Part shown: piece by piece, positions 7,532 to 16,724 of the stretch
How positions within the stretch are numbered: the stretch's first letter is position 1
Layout: each line of letters opens with the position of its first letter
NCBI GenBank assembly: GCA_040793985.1
Contig: JBFNJI010000002.1
Location: forward strand, 261,943-325,942
From: Thiodiazotropha sp040793985
GTDB lineage: Bacteria; Pseudomonadota; Gammaproteobacteria; Chromatiales; Chromatiaceae
Length of the DNA: 64,000 nucleotides
Reading direction: 5' to 3'
Notes under the pieces: model-generated
Told to the model about the DNA's origin: nothing
Databases searched by the model: none
What the model saw: the letters and a program-made list of their open reading frames with translations, nothing else
Position numbers and translations under genes: made by a program

Positions 7532-9604
7532 TCATGTCTGACTCGCCATCTCCAGACACAGGGTCTGGTACAGCTCCGCGGCGGGGAGTGGGTGGCTGTA
7601 GAGGTAGCCCTGTGCGAGATCACTGCCAGCTTGCAGTAGGAACTCGGCCTGGTCTGTATTCTCCACCCCTTCGGCGACCGATTCGAGTCCGAGGTTTTTT
7701 GACAGCGCGATGATGGCGCGCACGATCGCCTCATCGTTGCTGTCCTGGCCGATGTCCCGGACGAACGACTGGTCGATTTTGATTCGGTCCAGCGGCAGCA
7801 GTTTTAGATAGGCGAGACTCGAGTAACCGGTGCCGAAATCGTCGATCGCGAAATTGACCCCGATGGTTTTGAGTTCAGCGAGAACGGTGCGACTCAATTC
7901 GGGATTGCGTATCAACATCGATTCCGTGACCTCCAACTCCAGGCGCTCCGGTGAGAGACCGCTTTTTTGCAACTCCTCGGAAACCTGTGCGACCAGTGCT
8001 TCGCGGTCGATCTGTTGCACCGAGAGGTTGACCGATATACGAGGTACCCGGAAATTGTCCTGGTCCCATTTCGCCAGCTGATGGCATGCGGTGTGCAACA
8101 CCCACCTCCCGATATCGCCGATAATACCGATCTCTTCGGCCACCTCGATAAAGAGTCCAGGCGGGACCTGACCCTGTTTGGGATGCTGCCATCGAACCAA
8201 CGCCTCGAGCCCCTTGAGCTGCCGAGTCTTGATATCCACTATGGGTTGATAGTGGAGTATCAATTCATTGCGGTCGATGGCCCTGCGCAGGTCGTTCTCC
8301 ATCATCAGTCGCTCAAGCGCGCCCTCAGACAGGGCCTGAGTGAAAAATCGATAGGTATTCCTGCCTTGCTGCTTGGCTTCATACATGGCGCGGTCGGCAT
8401 GGCGTATGAGTAGATCCGGTTCGTCGCCGTCGTTGGGATAGAGGGTGATCCCGATGCTCGCCGTTACCACCAGTTCATGTTCCCCGATGGTCATCGGGTT
8501 GGAGAACATATCGATCAACTTACGCGCCACCACAGAGGCATGTTGTGCGTTTGTCTGCTCTTCCAACAGCAGCACGAACTCATCCCCACCCAGTCGGGCG
8601 ATGGTGTCACTGGAACGCATGATCTCGCTCATGCGTTTGCTGACTTCCAGCAATACCTGATCACCGATCGGATGCCCAAGGGTGTCATTGACCGTCTTGA
8701 AGCGGTCAAGATCGAGAAACAGCAATGCAATCGAATTGTTCTCGCGGCGCGCATGCATCAGGGCGTGGTCGAATCGCTCCAGAAACAGGGCACGGTTGGG
8801 CAGTTGGGTCAGGGCGTCGTGATGGGCAAGAAAGTTGATCTTGTCCTGCGCTTCCTTGATCTGGGTAATATCGCTGAAGACACCCACAAAGTGGGTTGTC
8901 TCGCCATTGTTGTCTTTCACCGCACTGATCGTCAGCCACTCCGGATAGACATCGCCGTTCTTGCGCCGGTTCCAGATTTCACCCCGCCAATGGTCGGTTT
9001 TCAACAGGATGTCCCACATATCTCGATAAAACGAGGGCTCATGGTGGCCCGACTTGAGAATCCTGGGGTTTTCGCCTATCACCTCATCATGGGAATAACC
9101 GGTGATGGCCTCAAAGGCAGGGTTGGTGGAGACGATGTCCCCGTTTACGTCGGTTACGGTGATCCCCTCCGCGGTGTTCTGGAAGGCCCTTTCCGCAAGG
9201 CGCAGTTTCTCCTCGGCGATACGGTGCGCCTTTCTCAGTTGTCGATCCTCAAGTACCCGCTTTACCGCTTCACCCAGCCTGGCGGGTCGATCTTTCAAGA
9301 CATAGTCGTTGGCACCCTGACGAAGGGCGTCAATGGCTGCCTCTTCACCAATTCCGCCTGAAACGATAATAAACGGAATATCGAGATTCTGTTGCCGTAG
9401 TAGAGAGAGGGCGCGTTGACCGCTGAACTGCGGAAGATGCCAATCACAGAGAATAATGTCCGGTAACTTTTCCAGGGCCTGCAAATAGGCGGTTTCGCCC
9501 TGTACACGGGTGTACTCCAAGGTGAATCCCTCTTCCTTTAGTTGCAAGGCCATCAACTCGGCGTCATAGGGCAGGTCTTCGACGATGAGAATTCGAAGTG
9601 ACAT
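7532..9604 (-). CDS. response regulator REC-PAS-GGDEF-EAL (c-di-GMP synthase/phosphodiesterase)
   Basis: Soluble 690-residue regulator. Order: REC domain (about 1-120, acceptor Asp in ILCDWHLP, KDRP lysine), PAS with PAC tail (about 135-255), GGDEF (about 265-425), EAL (about 435-685). The GGDEF motif RLGGDEF is intact and preceded at five residues by an RSSD inhibitory I-site. The EAL domain keeps LEALVRW, SVNLS, EVTES, DDFGTGYSS and VAEGVE, so both activities look possible. It starts 7 bases after the stop of a stand-alone receiver gene, which follows the large histidine kinase on the same strand, suggesting it is the output of that phosphorelay. Which activity dominates cannot be read from sequence. 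Confidence 0.93.
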   Translation of the reverse strand: MSLRILIVEDLPYDAELMALQLKEEGFTLEYTRVQGETAYLQALEKLPDIILCDWHLPQFSGQRALSLLRQQNLDIPFIIVSGGIGEEAAIDALRQGANDYVLKDRPARLGEAVKRVLEDRQLRKAHRIAEEKLRLAERAFQNTAEGITVTDVNGDIVSTNPAFEAITGYSHDEVIGENPRILKSGHHEPSFYRDMWDILLKTDHWRGEIWNRRKNGDVYPEWLTISAVKDNNGETTHFVGVFSDITQIKEAQDKINFLAHHDALTQLPNRALFLERFDHALMHARRENNSIALLFLDLDRFKTVNDTLGHPIGDQVLLEVSKRMSEIMRSSDTIARLGGDEFVLLLEEQTNAQHASVVARKLIDMFSNPMTIGEHELVVTASIGITLYPNDGDEPDLLIRHADRAMYEAKQQGRNTYRFFTQALSEGALERLMMENDLRRAIDRNELILHYQPIVDIKTRQLKGLEALVRWQHPKQGQVPPGLFIEVAEEIGIIGDIGRWVLHTACHQLAKWDQDNFRVPRISVNLSVQQIDREALVAQVSEELQKSGLSPERLELEVTESMLIRNPELSRTVLAELKTIGVNFAIDDFGTGYSSLAYLKLLPLDRIKIDQSFVRDIGQDSNDEAIVRAIIALSKNLGLESVAEGVENTDQAEFLLQAGSDLAQGYLYSHPLPAAELYQTLCLEMASQT

Positions 9605-9611
9605 GCAGGAT

Positions 9612-10070
9612 TCAGGCGGAATCGCTCTCAGTCATGGGCGCCCCCACATTGAGGGTCAGCCAATAATCCTCGATTTTACGCACCACATCGATGAATCCTG
9701 TGAAGGCGACAGGTTTGACCAGATAGGAATTGGCGCCGATATCGTAGGAGAGCGCTCGGTCCCCCTCTTCCTTCGATGAGGTGAGGATGACTACCGGTAT
9801 GCGTTTGATCAAGGGCGTCTCCTTGATCCGTTGCAGCACTTCGAAGCCGTCGATCCCCGGCATTTTGAGATCCAGCAGTATGAGGTCGGGAATGGGATGC
9901 TGGTTACGGTTGGCGAAGTGCTCTTTGCCAAACAGGTAATTCAAAGCCTCTTGTCCGCTATATGAAACTTCTACGCGGTTGGAAAGGCGGGCCTCCTTGA
10001 AAGCATCAAGGGTCAGCTCGATGTCCATTCGACTGTCATCAATCAGTAAGATGACGGCGGGTTTGTTCAT
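9612..10070 (-). CDS. stand-alone receiver (Rcp1-type response regulator)
   Basis: 152 residues, essentially one REC domain: acidic pocket IDDSRMD, acceptor Asp in LILLDLKMPG, Thr/Ser in VVILTSS, Lys in YLVKPV. The long loop after helix 2 (NYLFGKEHFANRNQHPIPD) is typical of Rcp1-like receivers partnered with phytochrome-class or multi-PAS kinases. It sits 98 bases after the histidine kinase and 7 bases before the REC-PAS-GGDEF-EAL gene, consistent with a single operon and a shuttle role. Confidence 0.92.
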   Translation of the reverse strand: MNKPAVILLIDDSRMDIELTLDAFKEARLSNRVEVSYSGQEALNYLFGKEHFANRNQHPIPDLILLDLKMPGIDGFEVLQRIKETPLIKRIPVVILTSSKEEGDRALSYDIGANSYLVKPVAFTGFIDVVRKIEDYWLTLNVGAPMTESDSA

Positions 10071-10168
10071 GGCCTTTGACCTTTATTGTTATCCTGGTCC
10101 ACAGGATAGGGTGCGATATTTCGACTTATTCTGTCAACAAATTGGCTTCCCAATCGTTGATGGAGGGG

Positions 10169-13100
10169 TCAGTGTACCTCCGCAACGGGTAATATTATGG
10201 TAAATCTGCTGCCCTCGCCCAAGGTGGATTCCACCTTCACCTCACCGCTCATCATATGCGCGGCCTTGGTTACGATGGCGAGACCGACCCCGGTACCCGG
10301 ATATTCGTCCTGGCTGTGTAAGCGCTGAAAAACCTGGAAGATTTTCTCATGGTATTCTGGCGCTATGCCGATGCCATTGTCCTTGACAGTAATAAACACG
10401 CGATCATCGTGGCGTGTTGAGGCAATGCTTATCACCGGTGCAACATCCGGCCGGCAATAGGTGATGGCGTTATCTAACAGATTGCTCAGCTGCTGTCCGA
10501 TCAGGGTGGCATCCCCCAGGGGTACGGCAAAGGGCTTTTCGATGATGAGCTTGGCGCCACAGTTCTCGATAGGTTCACTGAAAGTGACCTGCAGGCCCTC
10601 AATGATGGGTGCCAACTCTATCGGCCGCATCTGCAGGGTACCGCGTCCGGTACGTGAGTATTGCAGCAGATCATCGATTAAATCACCCATATGGCTGCCT
10701 GCCTGAAGGACATTTTCCAGATAGTGCCGTCCATCCTCATTGAGAGAATCGGAATGGCGATTGACAAGTATATGGGCAAACCCGGTTACTGCACGCAGCG
10801 GCGCTCTCAAGTCGTGGGAAACAGAGTAGACAAACGACTCCAGTTCCTTGTTTGCCGTTTCCAACTCTCTGGTGCGTTCAATGACACGTGTCTCCAATTC
10901 ATTATTGAGGCGGCTGACTTTGATTTCCGCGAGTTTGCGTTCGGTGATGTCCTGGCCGATGGATTGGTAGGAGAGGACTTCACCCTGGGGCGTGAACAGG
11001 GCTCGGTTGGTCCAACGTTGCCAGCGTGTCTCTCCAGATTCCACAAGCACTAGATGTTCGTGCGATTGTGTGGGGGCCTCGGGTGTCAGCGCCCGGATGT
11101 GGCTCATCACAATCTCTCTGTCCTGTTCCGGGATCAAGTCGGTAAACTTGCTGCCGAACAGTTCTTCCTGGGTTTTATTGAAATAGTCGCAATAGGCCTT
11201 GTTGACGAAGGTGATTTCGCTATCCGGTAGAAATCTACATATCAGAACCGGTGTATCTTCCACCACGGCACGGTATCGTTCCTCGCTCTCCTGCAGCGCT
11301 ATCATCGCTTCTACCCGGTCAGTGATATCACGACCTACGCCGATAATCGAAGTCACCTTGTTATCCTTGTCCAGAATTGCGGTGTCCATCCAGCCCAGCC
11401 AGCGCCAACCGGAACTGGTCATGGCGCGCTGTTCGTGATAAACGGCATAGGGCGGCTGCAACAGCTGTGACATCGCTTCACGCGTTGTTTCCTGGTCATC
11501 CGGGTGGACCAAGGGCAAGAACCTGTTGCCCAGTAACTCATCTTCCCGCTTTTCAAACAATCTGCAGTAGGAGGGGCTGACAAACTCGAAGCGGCCTTCC
11601 GGGTCTACTTTCACCACCAAGTCGGTCTGGTTCTCGACCAGCAGGCGATACTTCGCTTCGCTCGCCTGTAATGCGTTTTCAGCCTGTTTTCGGTCAGTTA
11701 CATCATTGAAGATCGCAACGACCTCTCCACCGGGAAGACGATAGACATAATTCTCCACCCAGAGCTGAAGACGCTCATCCTGGTAACTGCTGATGGGGAA
11801 GTATTCAGGATTGCCGGTCTCCCAGACGCGCCTGAGTACCGCCAGCAATCCTAACTTGTCGATACCCGGAAATGCATCAGTGACCCTGTGGCCCATCACA
11901 TCTTCGCGACTGTTTCTGCCGATACGTTCGCCGGATTTGTTATAGTCCCGGAAGACAAAGTCAGCTCCCCCATCCACCGCCTCGTAAACCGCCACCCCAT
12001 CGCTCATGTTGTCAACCAGTTCCCGGTAGCGGGTTTCGCTTAAGGCCAGCGCTGTGAGGCTGCGTCGGCGCTGTGCGATATGCCAGATCTCGTTGGCGAT
12101 CAGCTGGGTTGTCTCGACGTCGAGTTCCGTATAGGGGGTGCGCTTGTTGCCGACCCCGGCGAGCATGACCACGCGATCGTTTTCGATGACAGGAAGGCTG
12201 ATGAGACGAGTTAGGTCGGCATGACCGTCGGGTAGACCATTTTTTTTCGATATCTGCTGATAGTCATTGAATACAACCGGTTTGCGTTGACGGAACGCAT
12301 CGGCCCAGATTCCCGCATTCTTGATCGGATAATGTTTGTCATGTACAGCCTCACAATACTCTTCCTGGGTCCGTTTCGACCAGGTTACCAACTCGATGCT
12401 CTCCTGGTCTTGATTAACGAAGTGGATAAATGAGATTAGACTGTTTGTCAGTTCTTCGCTGATTGCCAGGCCGTGTTGCATGAATGCAGTTTCATCGAGA
12501 TTTTTTGCGATTTCCGGTAGCTCCAACAAGGCAGAGGCGCGCCTTGCCTGGATCTCCATGTACCTCTCATGCTGCTTTCTTGTGGTAATGTCGTGAAGTA
12601 CGCAATGGGTCTGTTTAAACGCGCCTTGGGCGTCGAGTTCGGTGCGACCGTCAACGGATACAGTGACGACTCGACCGTCGGATTTGATTAGATCGTACTC
12701 CTTGCCATGAATATTACCCTTGGAAACAAACTCGCCAAAACGGGTGGCTAATAATGGATGTTGCTCAGACACGATAAAATCGGCGATTGGCTTGCCAATT
12801 ATCTGCTGTCGATCGTATGCGTCATAGCCCAGTAACTCCAACCATGCCGGGTTGACATCGAGAATATTGCCATCCTCATCCAAAGACTCGTAGGCCACGG
12901 GGGCATGCTCGTAGAAGAGTCGGAAATGCTCCAAACTCTCCCGCAATGCCTTTTCGGTATTATGTAGGGCCGTAATGTCTCGGCCGATTCCAAGTACGCC
13001 AATCAGCGTGTCTGAGTCGTCGTAGACAGGGGTTTTTGTAGTCAGTAAGAGGGCTTTGTGACCATCGTCGGCAAAAGTGATCCACTCCTTGTTGGAGACT

Positions 13101-14935
13101 GAGTCACCAGCATCAATCGCGACCTGGTCATTGGCCCTGAAGAAATCAGCCAGTTCCCGATCGACAAAATCGTAGTCGGTCTTGCCCTGGATTTCGGATT
13201 CGGTGGCCCCAAAAAAACGCTCGAATGTCTGGTTGCAGGAGAGGTAGATCCCGTCTGGGTCCTTCAACCAGATCAGGTCCGGTAAGGTATGGAACAGGGT
13301 GCGCAGGCGACCCTCCTTTTTGCGCAGTTCCTCCTCCATTGCATGCATGACAGTGATATCGCGTGAAACGCCGAAAACGCCAATGGTTTCTCCAAGTTCG
13401 TTCTTCAATGGGCCCTTTGTCGCGAGGAAGGTAATATGCCCCAGCTCGGTATCCAGGTGCTCGTGTAGGGCCATCACCCTGTCCTGTTCCATTATCGCGC
13501 GGTCGTTTACCATGATCATTTCCGCCTGATCGGGTGGAAACAACGCGCTGTCGTCCTCTCCCAGGACCTGTTCCTTTGTCTTCCCGGTGAACCTTTCCGC
13601 CTGTCTGTTGAAGAATAGATAGCGTCCATGCGAGTCCTTGGCGAAAATCGCATCAGTGGATGAATCGGCGATGGTGGATAGGAGCTTCAGCGCTTGGATC
13701 CGTTCAGCCTGTGCCTGATGGGTGGCGTTCGCCACAGCCAGCTGCTGACGTTGTCGAAGCAAATAGATGCCGAATACACCTATGAAAAGGGCCATGAACC
13801 CGCTCAATCCCATCCAGATGGCGTCGTGCAGGGCATCATCGTAGACTTCGGACCAATCCATCTTCGCTAAGATAAACCAATTGGTTTTGGGTATGTTGCG
13901 CCCCACGCCAAATACGGATTCGTGACGATAGTCTTTGCCCGCTACCACATGAGACATGCCCAGTTCACCTCTTGCCAACTGAGCGGCTAACAGCGATTTG
14001 TCGGCAATGGGCCAACGAAGTTTCAGGGACGCATCAGGGGCGTGTTTCAGGTTGTTGAGAAACTCTATTTCTGATTCGTGCCGTCGAAACAACACCACCT
14101 CGCCCGTTTTACTCGGCACCGGCCATTCACTGATCGGATCGAGTAATGACTCGCTGGGATCCACATGCAGGATTAAAATAAAATCGATCGCCTGGTTTTC
14201 ACCCGGGTAGGGAATGATGAAATCCAGATGGGGATGACCATGACTGTCCCTGTGGGGCCCGACGAACCCGATCTCACCCGATTTCGCCTGCTGTAAAACA
14301 GAACTGAGTATGTTGGGATCGATCTCAGCCTGAAGCGTTTTGCTTTGCCAGAGGTGGTTACCGGCGCCATCCAGCAGATGAACTCCTTCGAAATGGCCGA
14401 TACTCTCAATCGTACGCAGTTGCTCAATCAGCCGATCAAAACCTGCCTGATCCCTGTGCTGACGCCAATTGCTGAAGGACGAAGAGATGACCTGATTGTG
14501 CCGCACGAACCATGCATCCTGCCAACGTTCCTGCAGCCAATCATGAAGAAGCTCTACTTTTAGATCAGAAATAGCCTGTAATCTTCCAATTTCAGAAGAT
14601 TTTTTATCCTGAAAGGTTGAGTAGACCAGGGCCAGCGTGAGGGGAACTATAAAGAGTGCCAGCAGCAGTGTCGGAAGCCAGATCGAGCGTATTCCGGATG
14701 CCGCACTCTCGTGCCCGCCCCCGTTGTCGTGCTGCAGGTGTCTGATCAACCAATAGAGCAGGGCAGAGGTCAAGAGGATGAACAACCACCCTTTGAGTGT
14801 GCTTGCGAGCGCCATCTGGCTCTGAGAGTCGGTTATCTGTTCGATAAACCTGTCGGACCAGAGGATCCAGACCGCAGAAAACACAGCATAGATAAACACA
14901 ATTTTGAGTGCATGCTGTTTGGTGCGTCTGTTCAT
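10169..14935 (-). CDS. membrane histidine kinase with six PAS domains and a GAF domain
   Basis: 1588 residues. Hydrophobic segments at about 10-30, 45-65 and 88-110 are followed by a roughly 260-residue presumed periplasmic sensor region and another membrane helix near 378-398. The cytoplasmic part has about three PAS domains (410-790), a GAF domain (800-960), three more PAS domains (965-1340), a HisKA domain with phospho-acceptor His in SVSHDLRAPLRA (near 1365) and an HATPase domain with NLLDNAI, DNGIGI and GTGVGLAI. There is no receiver domain, so the phosphate must go to a separate protein; the adjacent stand-alone receiver is the obvious candidate. The ligand is unknown; repeated PAS units suggest redox, gas or small-molecule input. 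Confidence 0.92.
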   Translation of the reverse strand: MNRRTKQHALKIVFIYAVFSAVWILWSDRFIEQITDSQSQMALASTLKGWLFILLTSALLYWLIRHLQHDNGGGHESAASGIRSIWLPTLLLALFIVPLTLALVYSTFQDKKSSEIGRLQAISDLKVELLHDWLQERWQDAWFVRHNQVISSSFSNWRQHRDQAGFDRLIEQLRTIESIGHFEGVHLLDGAGNHLWQSKTLQAEIDPNILSSVLQQAKSGEIGFVGPHRDSHGHPHLDFIIPYPGENQAIDFILILHVDPSESLLDPISEWPVPSKTGEVVLFRRHESEIEFLNNLKHAPDASLKLRWPIADKSLLAAQLARGELGMSHVVAGKDYRHESVFGVGRNIPKTNWFILAKMDWSEVYDDALHDAIWMGLSGFMALFIGVFGIYLLRQRQQLAVANATHQAQAERIQALKLLSTIADSSTDAIFAKDSHGRYLFFNRQAERFTGKTKEQVLGEDDSALFPPDQAEMIMVNDRAIMEQDRVMALHEHLDTELGHITFLATKGPLKNELGETIGVFGVSRDITVMHAMEEELRKKEGRLRTLFHTLPDLIWLKDPDGIYLSCNQTFERFFGATESEIQGKTDYDFVDRELADFFRANDQVAIDAGDSVSNKEWITFADDGHKALLLTTKTPVYDDSDTLIGVLGIGRDITALHNTEKALRESLEHFRLFYEHAPVAYESLDEDGNILDVNPAWLELLGYDAYDRQQIIGKPIADFIVSEQHPLLATRFGEFVSKGNIHGKEYDLIKSDGRVVTVSVDGRTELDAQGAFKQTHCVLHDITTRKQHERYMEIQARRASALLELPEIAKNLDETAFMQHGLAISEELTNSLISFIHFVNQDQESIELVTWSKRTQEEYCEAVHDKHYPIKNAGIWADAFRQRKPVVFNDYQQISKKNGLPDGHADLTRLISLPVIENDRVVMLAGVGNKRTPYTELDVETTQLIANEIWHIAQRRRSLTALALSETRYRELVDNMSDGVAVYEAVDGGADFVFRDYNKSGERIGRNSREDVMGHRVTDAFPGIDKLGLLAVLRRVWETGNPEYFPISSYQDERLQLWVENYVYRLPGGEVVAIFNDVTDRKQAENALQASEAKYRLLVENQTDLVVKVDPEGRFEFVSPSYCRLFEKREDELLGNRFLPLVHPDDQETTREAMSQLLQPPYAVYHEQRAMTSSGWRWLGWMDTAILDKDNKVTSIIGVGRDITDRVEAMIALQESEERYRAVVEDTPVLICRFLPDSEITFVNKAYCDYFNKTQEELFGSKFTDLIPEQDREIVMSHIRALTPEAPTQSHEHLVLVESGETRWQRWTNRALFTPQGEVLSYQSIGQDITERKLAEIKVSRLNNELETRVIERTRELETANKELESFVYSVSHDLRAPLRAVTGFAHILVNRHSDSLNEDGRHYLENVLQAGSHMGDLIDDLLQYSRTGRGTLQMRPIELAPIIEGLQVTFSEPIENCGAKLIIEKPFAVPLGDATLIGQQLSNLLDNAITYCRPDVAPVISIASTRHDDRVFITVKDNGIGIAPEYHEKIFQVFQRLHSQDEYPGTGVGLAIVTKAAHMMSGEVKVESTLGEGSRFTIILPVAEVH

Positions 14936-15340
14936 GCGAAAGGTGAAATCAAGCTGTTATTGGAGAGCCCCTGAAGACTGGTGAAAGATCACCTGTCTAA
15001 CCTTCATGGTAGCTATTGAAATCGAAATTTGAAGCCTGCCTGTGGGATTGCGGGCGGAAAACTGCACGGACATGATCATCAAGATAGTAATCATTGATCT
15101 ATGTCATGAAAGGCCGATGAATAGTCGTTACAGCTAGTGACTCCAGTTTGGCTGAAATCCTAAATAAGCCTGTTCGTCCAAGCTGGTGAATCGTCCATAT
15201 TGTGACGCTTAATTGCATGCGGAACGGGGCTGGCGAAGCAATTCACGGAAAGGTGGTTAATTGATATAAAACCACATTTTTAATTTGATCCTATGACTTG
15301 GATCAGTGCAAATCTGGAATAGGGATATCTTTATCGAAAT
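14936..15340. other. divergent intergenic region, promoters expected, no gene seen
   Basis: About 400 AT-rich bases between the leftward kinase operon and the rightward HTH-receiver gene. No ORF with a plausible ribosome site or relic was recognised. Several TTGAT-type half-sites occur (near 15090 and 15286) but none forms a full FNR palindrome. Confidence 0.5.
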
Positions 15341-15370
15341 TATCGATTATTATTAAAATCGATAGCTATC
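15341..15370. promoter_or_regulatory. nested palindromes, candidate operator of the HTH-receiver gene
   Basis: TATCGATT (15341-15348) and AATCGATA (15357-15364) form a perfect 8-bp inverted repeat with an 8-base spacer, and GATAGCTATC (15361-15370) is itself a 10-bp palindrome overlapping the right arm. A further ATCGAAAT precedes it. The cluster ends 12 bases before the ATG of a predicted DNA-binding protein. Confidence 0.5.
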
Positions 15371-15382
15371 GGAATTGATACG

Positions 15383-15967
15383 ATGTATCGCAAGCCCTGG
15401 AAGGGACACTATCTTTCGCCGGGTGAGACCGCAGGAATATTTAAGGTCACGCCGGCATCGTTACGTGGCTGGACACGTAAGGGCATGCTTCGTGCGGAGA
15501 CCACAAAAGGGGGGCATCGACGCTATCCCGTCAGCGAAGTGCTTCGACTGGCGCGGGTTAAAGGTATCGAGATTGAGCCGTCGCTTTTCACATCGGTTAA
15601 ATTGCTGATCATCGACAATGATATCGAATATAGCAAGACCGTACATAAGTCACTAAGCGGCGAGGCCGGTATCACGGAAGTGGCCGTTGCTCATAACGGT
15701 TTCATGGCAGGATGCCTGATGTCGCGGTTTAAGCCGGATGTTGTGCTTTTGGATCTCAAGGTGCCGGGTATCGATGGTTCTCTAGTGTGCAGTTTCATAA
15801 AACACGATCCTCAAACCAGATTTATCAGAGTGATTGCTATGTGTCGGAATTGTTCAAAACAACAACAACAGAACATAATGGAGCTTGGTGCCGAGGAGTG
15901 TTTATCAAAACCCTTTACCACGAATCAGCTCAAGCAGGTAATGGGGCTGGTCAACGCTGATAATTAG
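15383..15967 (+). CDS. excisionase/MerR-like HTH fused to a C-terminal receiver domain
   Basis: 194 residues. Residues about 8-55 (YLSPGETAGIFKVTPASLRGWTRKGML..TTKGGHRRYPVSEV) form a winged HTH of the excisionase/MerR type, with the classic GGHRRY wing. Residues about 70-190 form a REC domain: LLIIDND, acceptor Asp in VVLLDLKVPGIDG, and CLSKPF lysine. The usual response-regulator order (receiver first, DNA-binding last) is reversed. Palindromes directly upstream suggest autoregulation. It is divergent from the kinase operon; whether that kinase phosphorylates it is speculation. There is no MerR effector or dimerisation helix. Confidence 0.88.
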   Translation: MYRKPWKGHYLSPGETAGIFKVTPASLRGWTRKGMLRAETTKGGHRRYPVSEVLRLARVKGIEIEPSLFTSVKLLIIDNDIEYSKTVHKSLSGEAGITEVAVAHNGFMAGCLMSRFKPDVVLLDLKVPGIDGSLVCSFIKHDPQTRFIRVIAMCRNCSKQQQQNIMELGAEECLSKPFTTNQLKQVMGLVNADN

Positions 15968-15979
15968 TTCCAGCCCTGT

Positions 15980-16419
15980 ATGCACGACTCCGATAACTTG
16001 TCGATGGGTCGGCATGACCGGCCCTACCAGGTTCTGATTGTCGAAGATGACAATCTTCATCTACCATTGCAGATGGGACCATGGAAAATCTGCCCTCCCA
16101 AGTAACCACCGCAGCTTTCGGGCATCAGGCGCTGGAATTGTTTGAGTACGATAACTTCGATCTGGTATTGCTGGAAAACGACTGCCTGACATCAGTGGTG
16201 ATGAGGTCTGTTACAGGATTCGCGCGCCCGTGCGGCCATGGAGATGATACATCTGTATGGTCAGTTGGATAATGCTGCGCATTGAGACATGACCGTATCT
16301 ATAGCAGGGCACAATCAGTTGACAAGGTAATTGAGATAATAGGGAAAGAAATTGCCAAAGGGTGGCGTGATCCTGACATTGGAAAGATTTTTTTGGGATT
16401 TCCTGATAGCCAATCCTGA
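15980..16419 (+). pseudogene. decayed response regulator (receiver plus HD-GYP-like tail)
   Basis: Three pieces in different frames. Piece 1 (15980-16105) contains YQVLIVEDDN, the start of a receiver domain, then a stop. Piece 2 (16081-16272) contains TAAFGHQALELFEYDNFDLVLLEND, the middle of a receiver in which the acceptor Asp position reads Glu. Piece 3 (about 16299-16419) contains SVDKVIEIIGKEIAKGWRDPDIGKIFL, resembling the C-terminal end of HD-GYP phosphodiesterases. Frameshifts and a large internal deletion have destroyed the gene. The receiver identity is fairly clear; the HD-GYP identity is tentative. Confidence 0.6.
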
Positions 16420-16514
16420 TTCGCTTGATGATAGATAACCGAGCAATGGAATGCTGTAAGAAAGCAATATAATGTTTAATCCTCACCATAATGGTAACCA
16501 AGATAACCGAGTGA

Positions 16515-16712
16515 TTGGGGCTTTTCAGGGATACGGCGAATGCACAGCAAAAGACAGTTGATTTGTCGAAAGTGATCCTGGATGTGGTAAACTATGACGT
16601 CTGGATATCCTATAATGCATTGTCGTTCATCATCAGCGGAAGCGGGGTGCGCACCGCGGAATCGCTCCATGGCGAACAAGCGGTACCGCTTCTCCATGTC
16701 GAGTATCGTTGA
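16515..16712 (+). pseudogene. C-terminal fragment of a secreted beta-sandwich protein
   Basis: The frame reads DLSKVILDVVN, then NALSFIISGSGVRTAES and ends in VPLLHVEYR before TGA 16710-16712. I recognise this as the closing module (SGSGKRVAESYDG..APLLHVEY) seen at the ends of large extracellular proteins and phosphatases in many bacteria. No matching upstream coding region remains, so it is a truncated tail. It lies 12 bases before an exported-protein gene. Confidence 0.5.
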
Positions 16713-16724
16713 TTGGGTTTAAAT

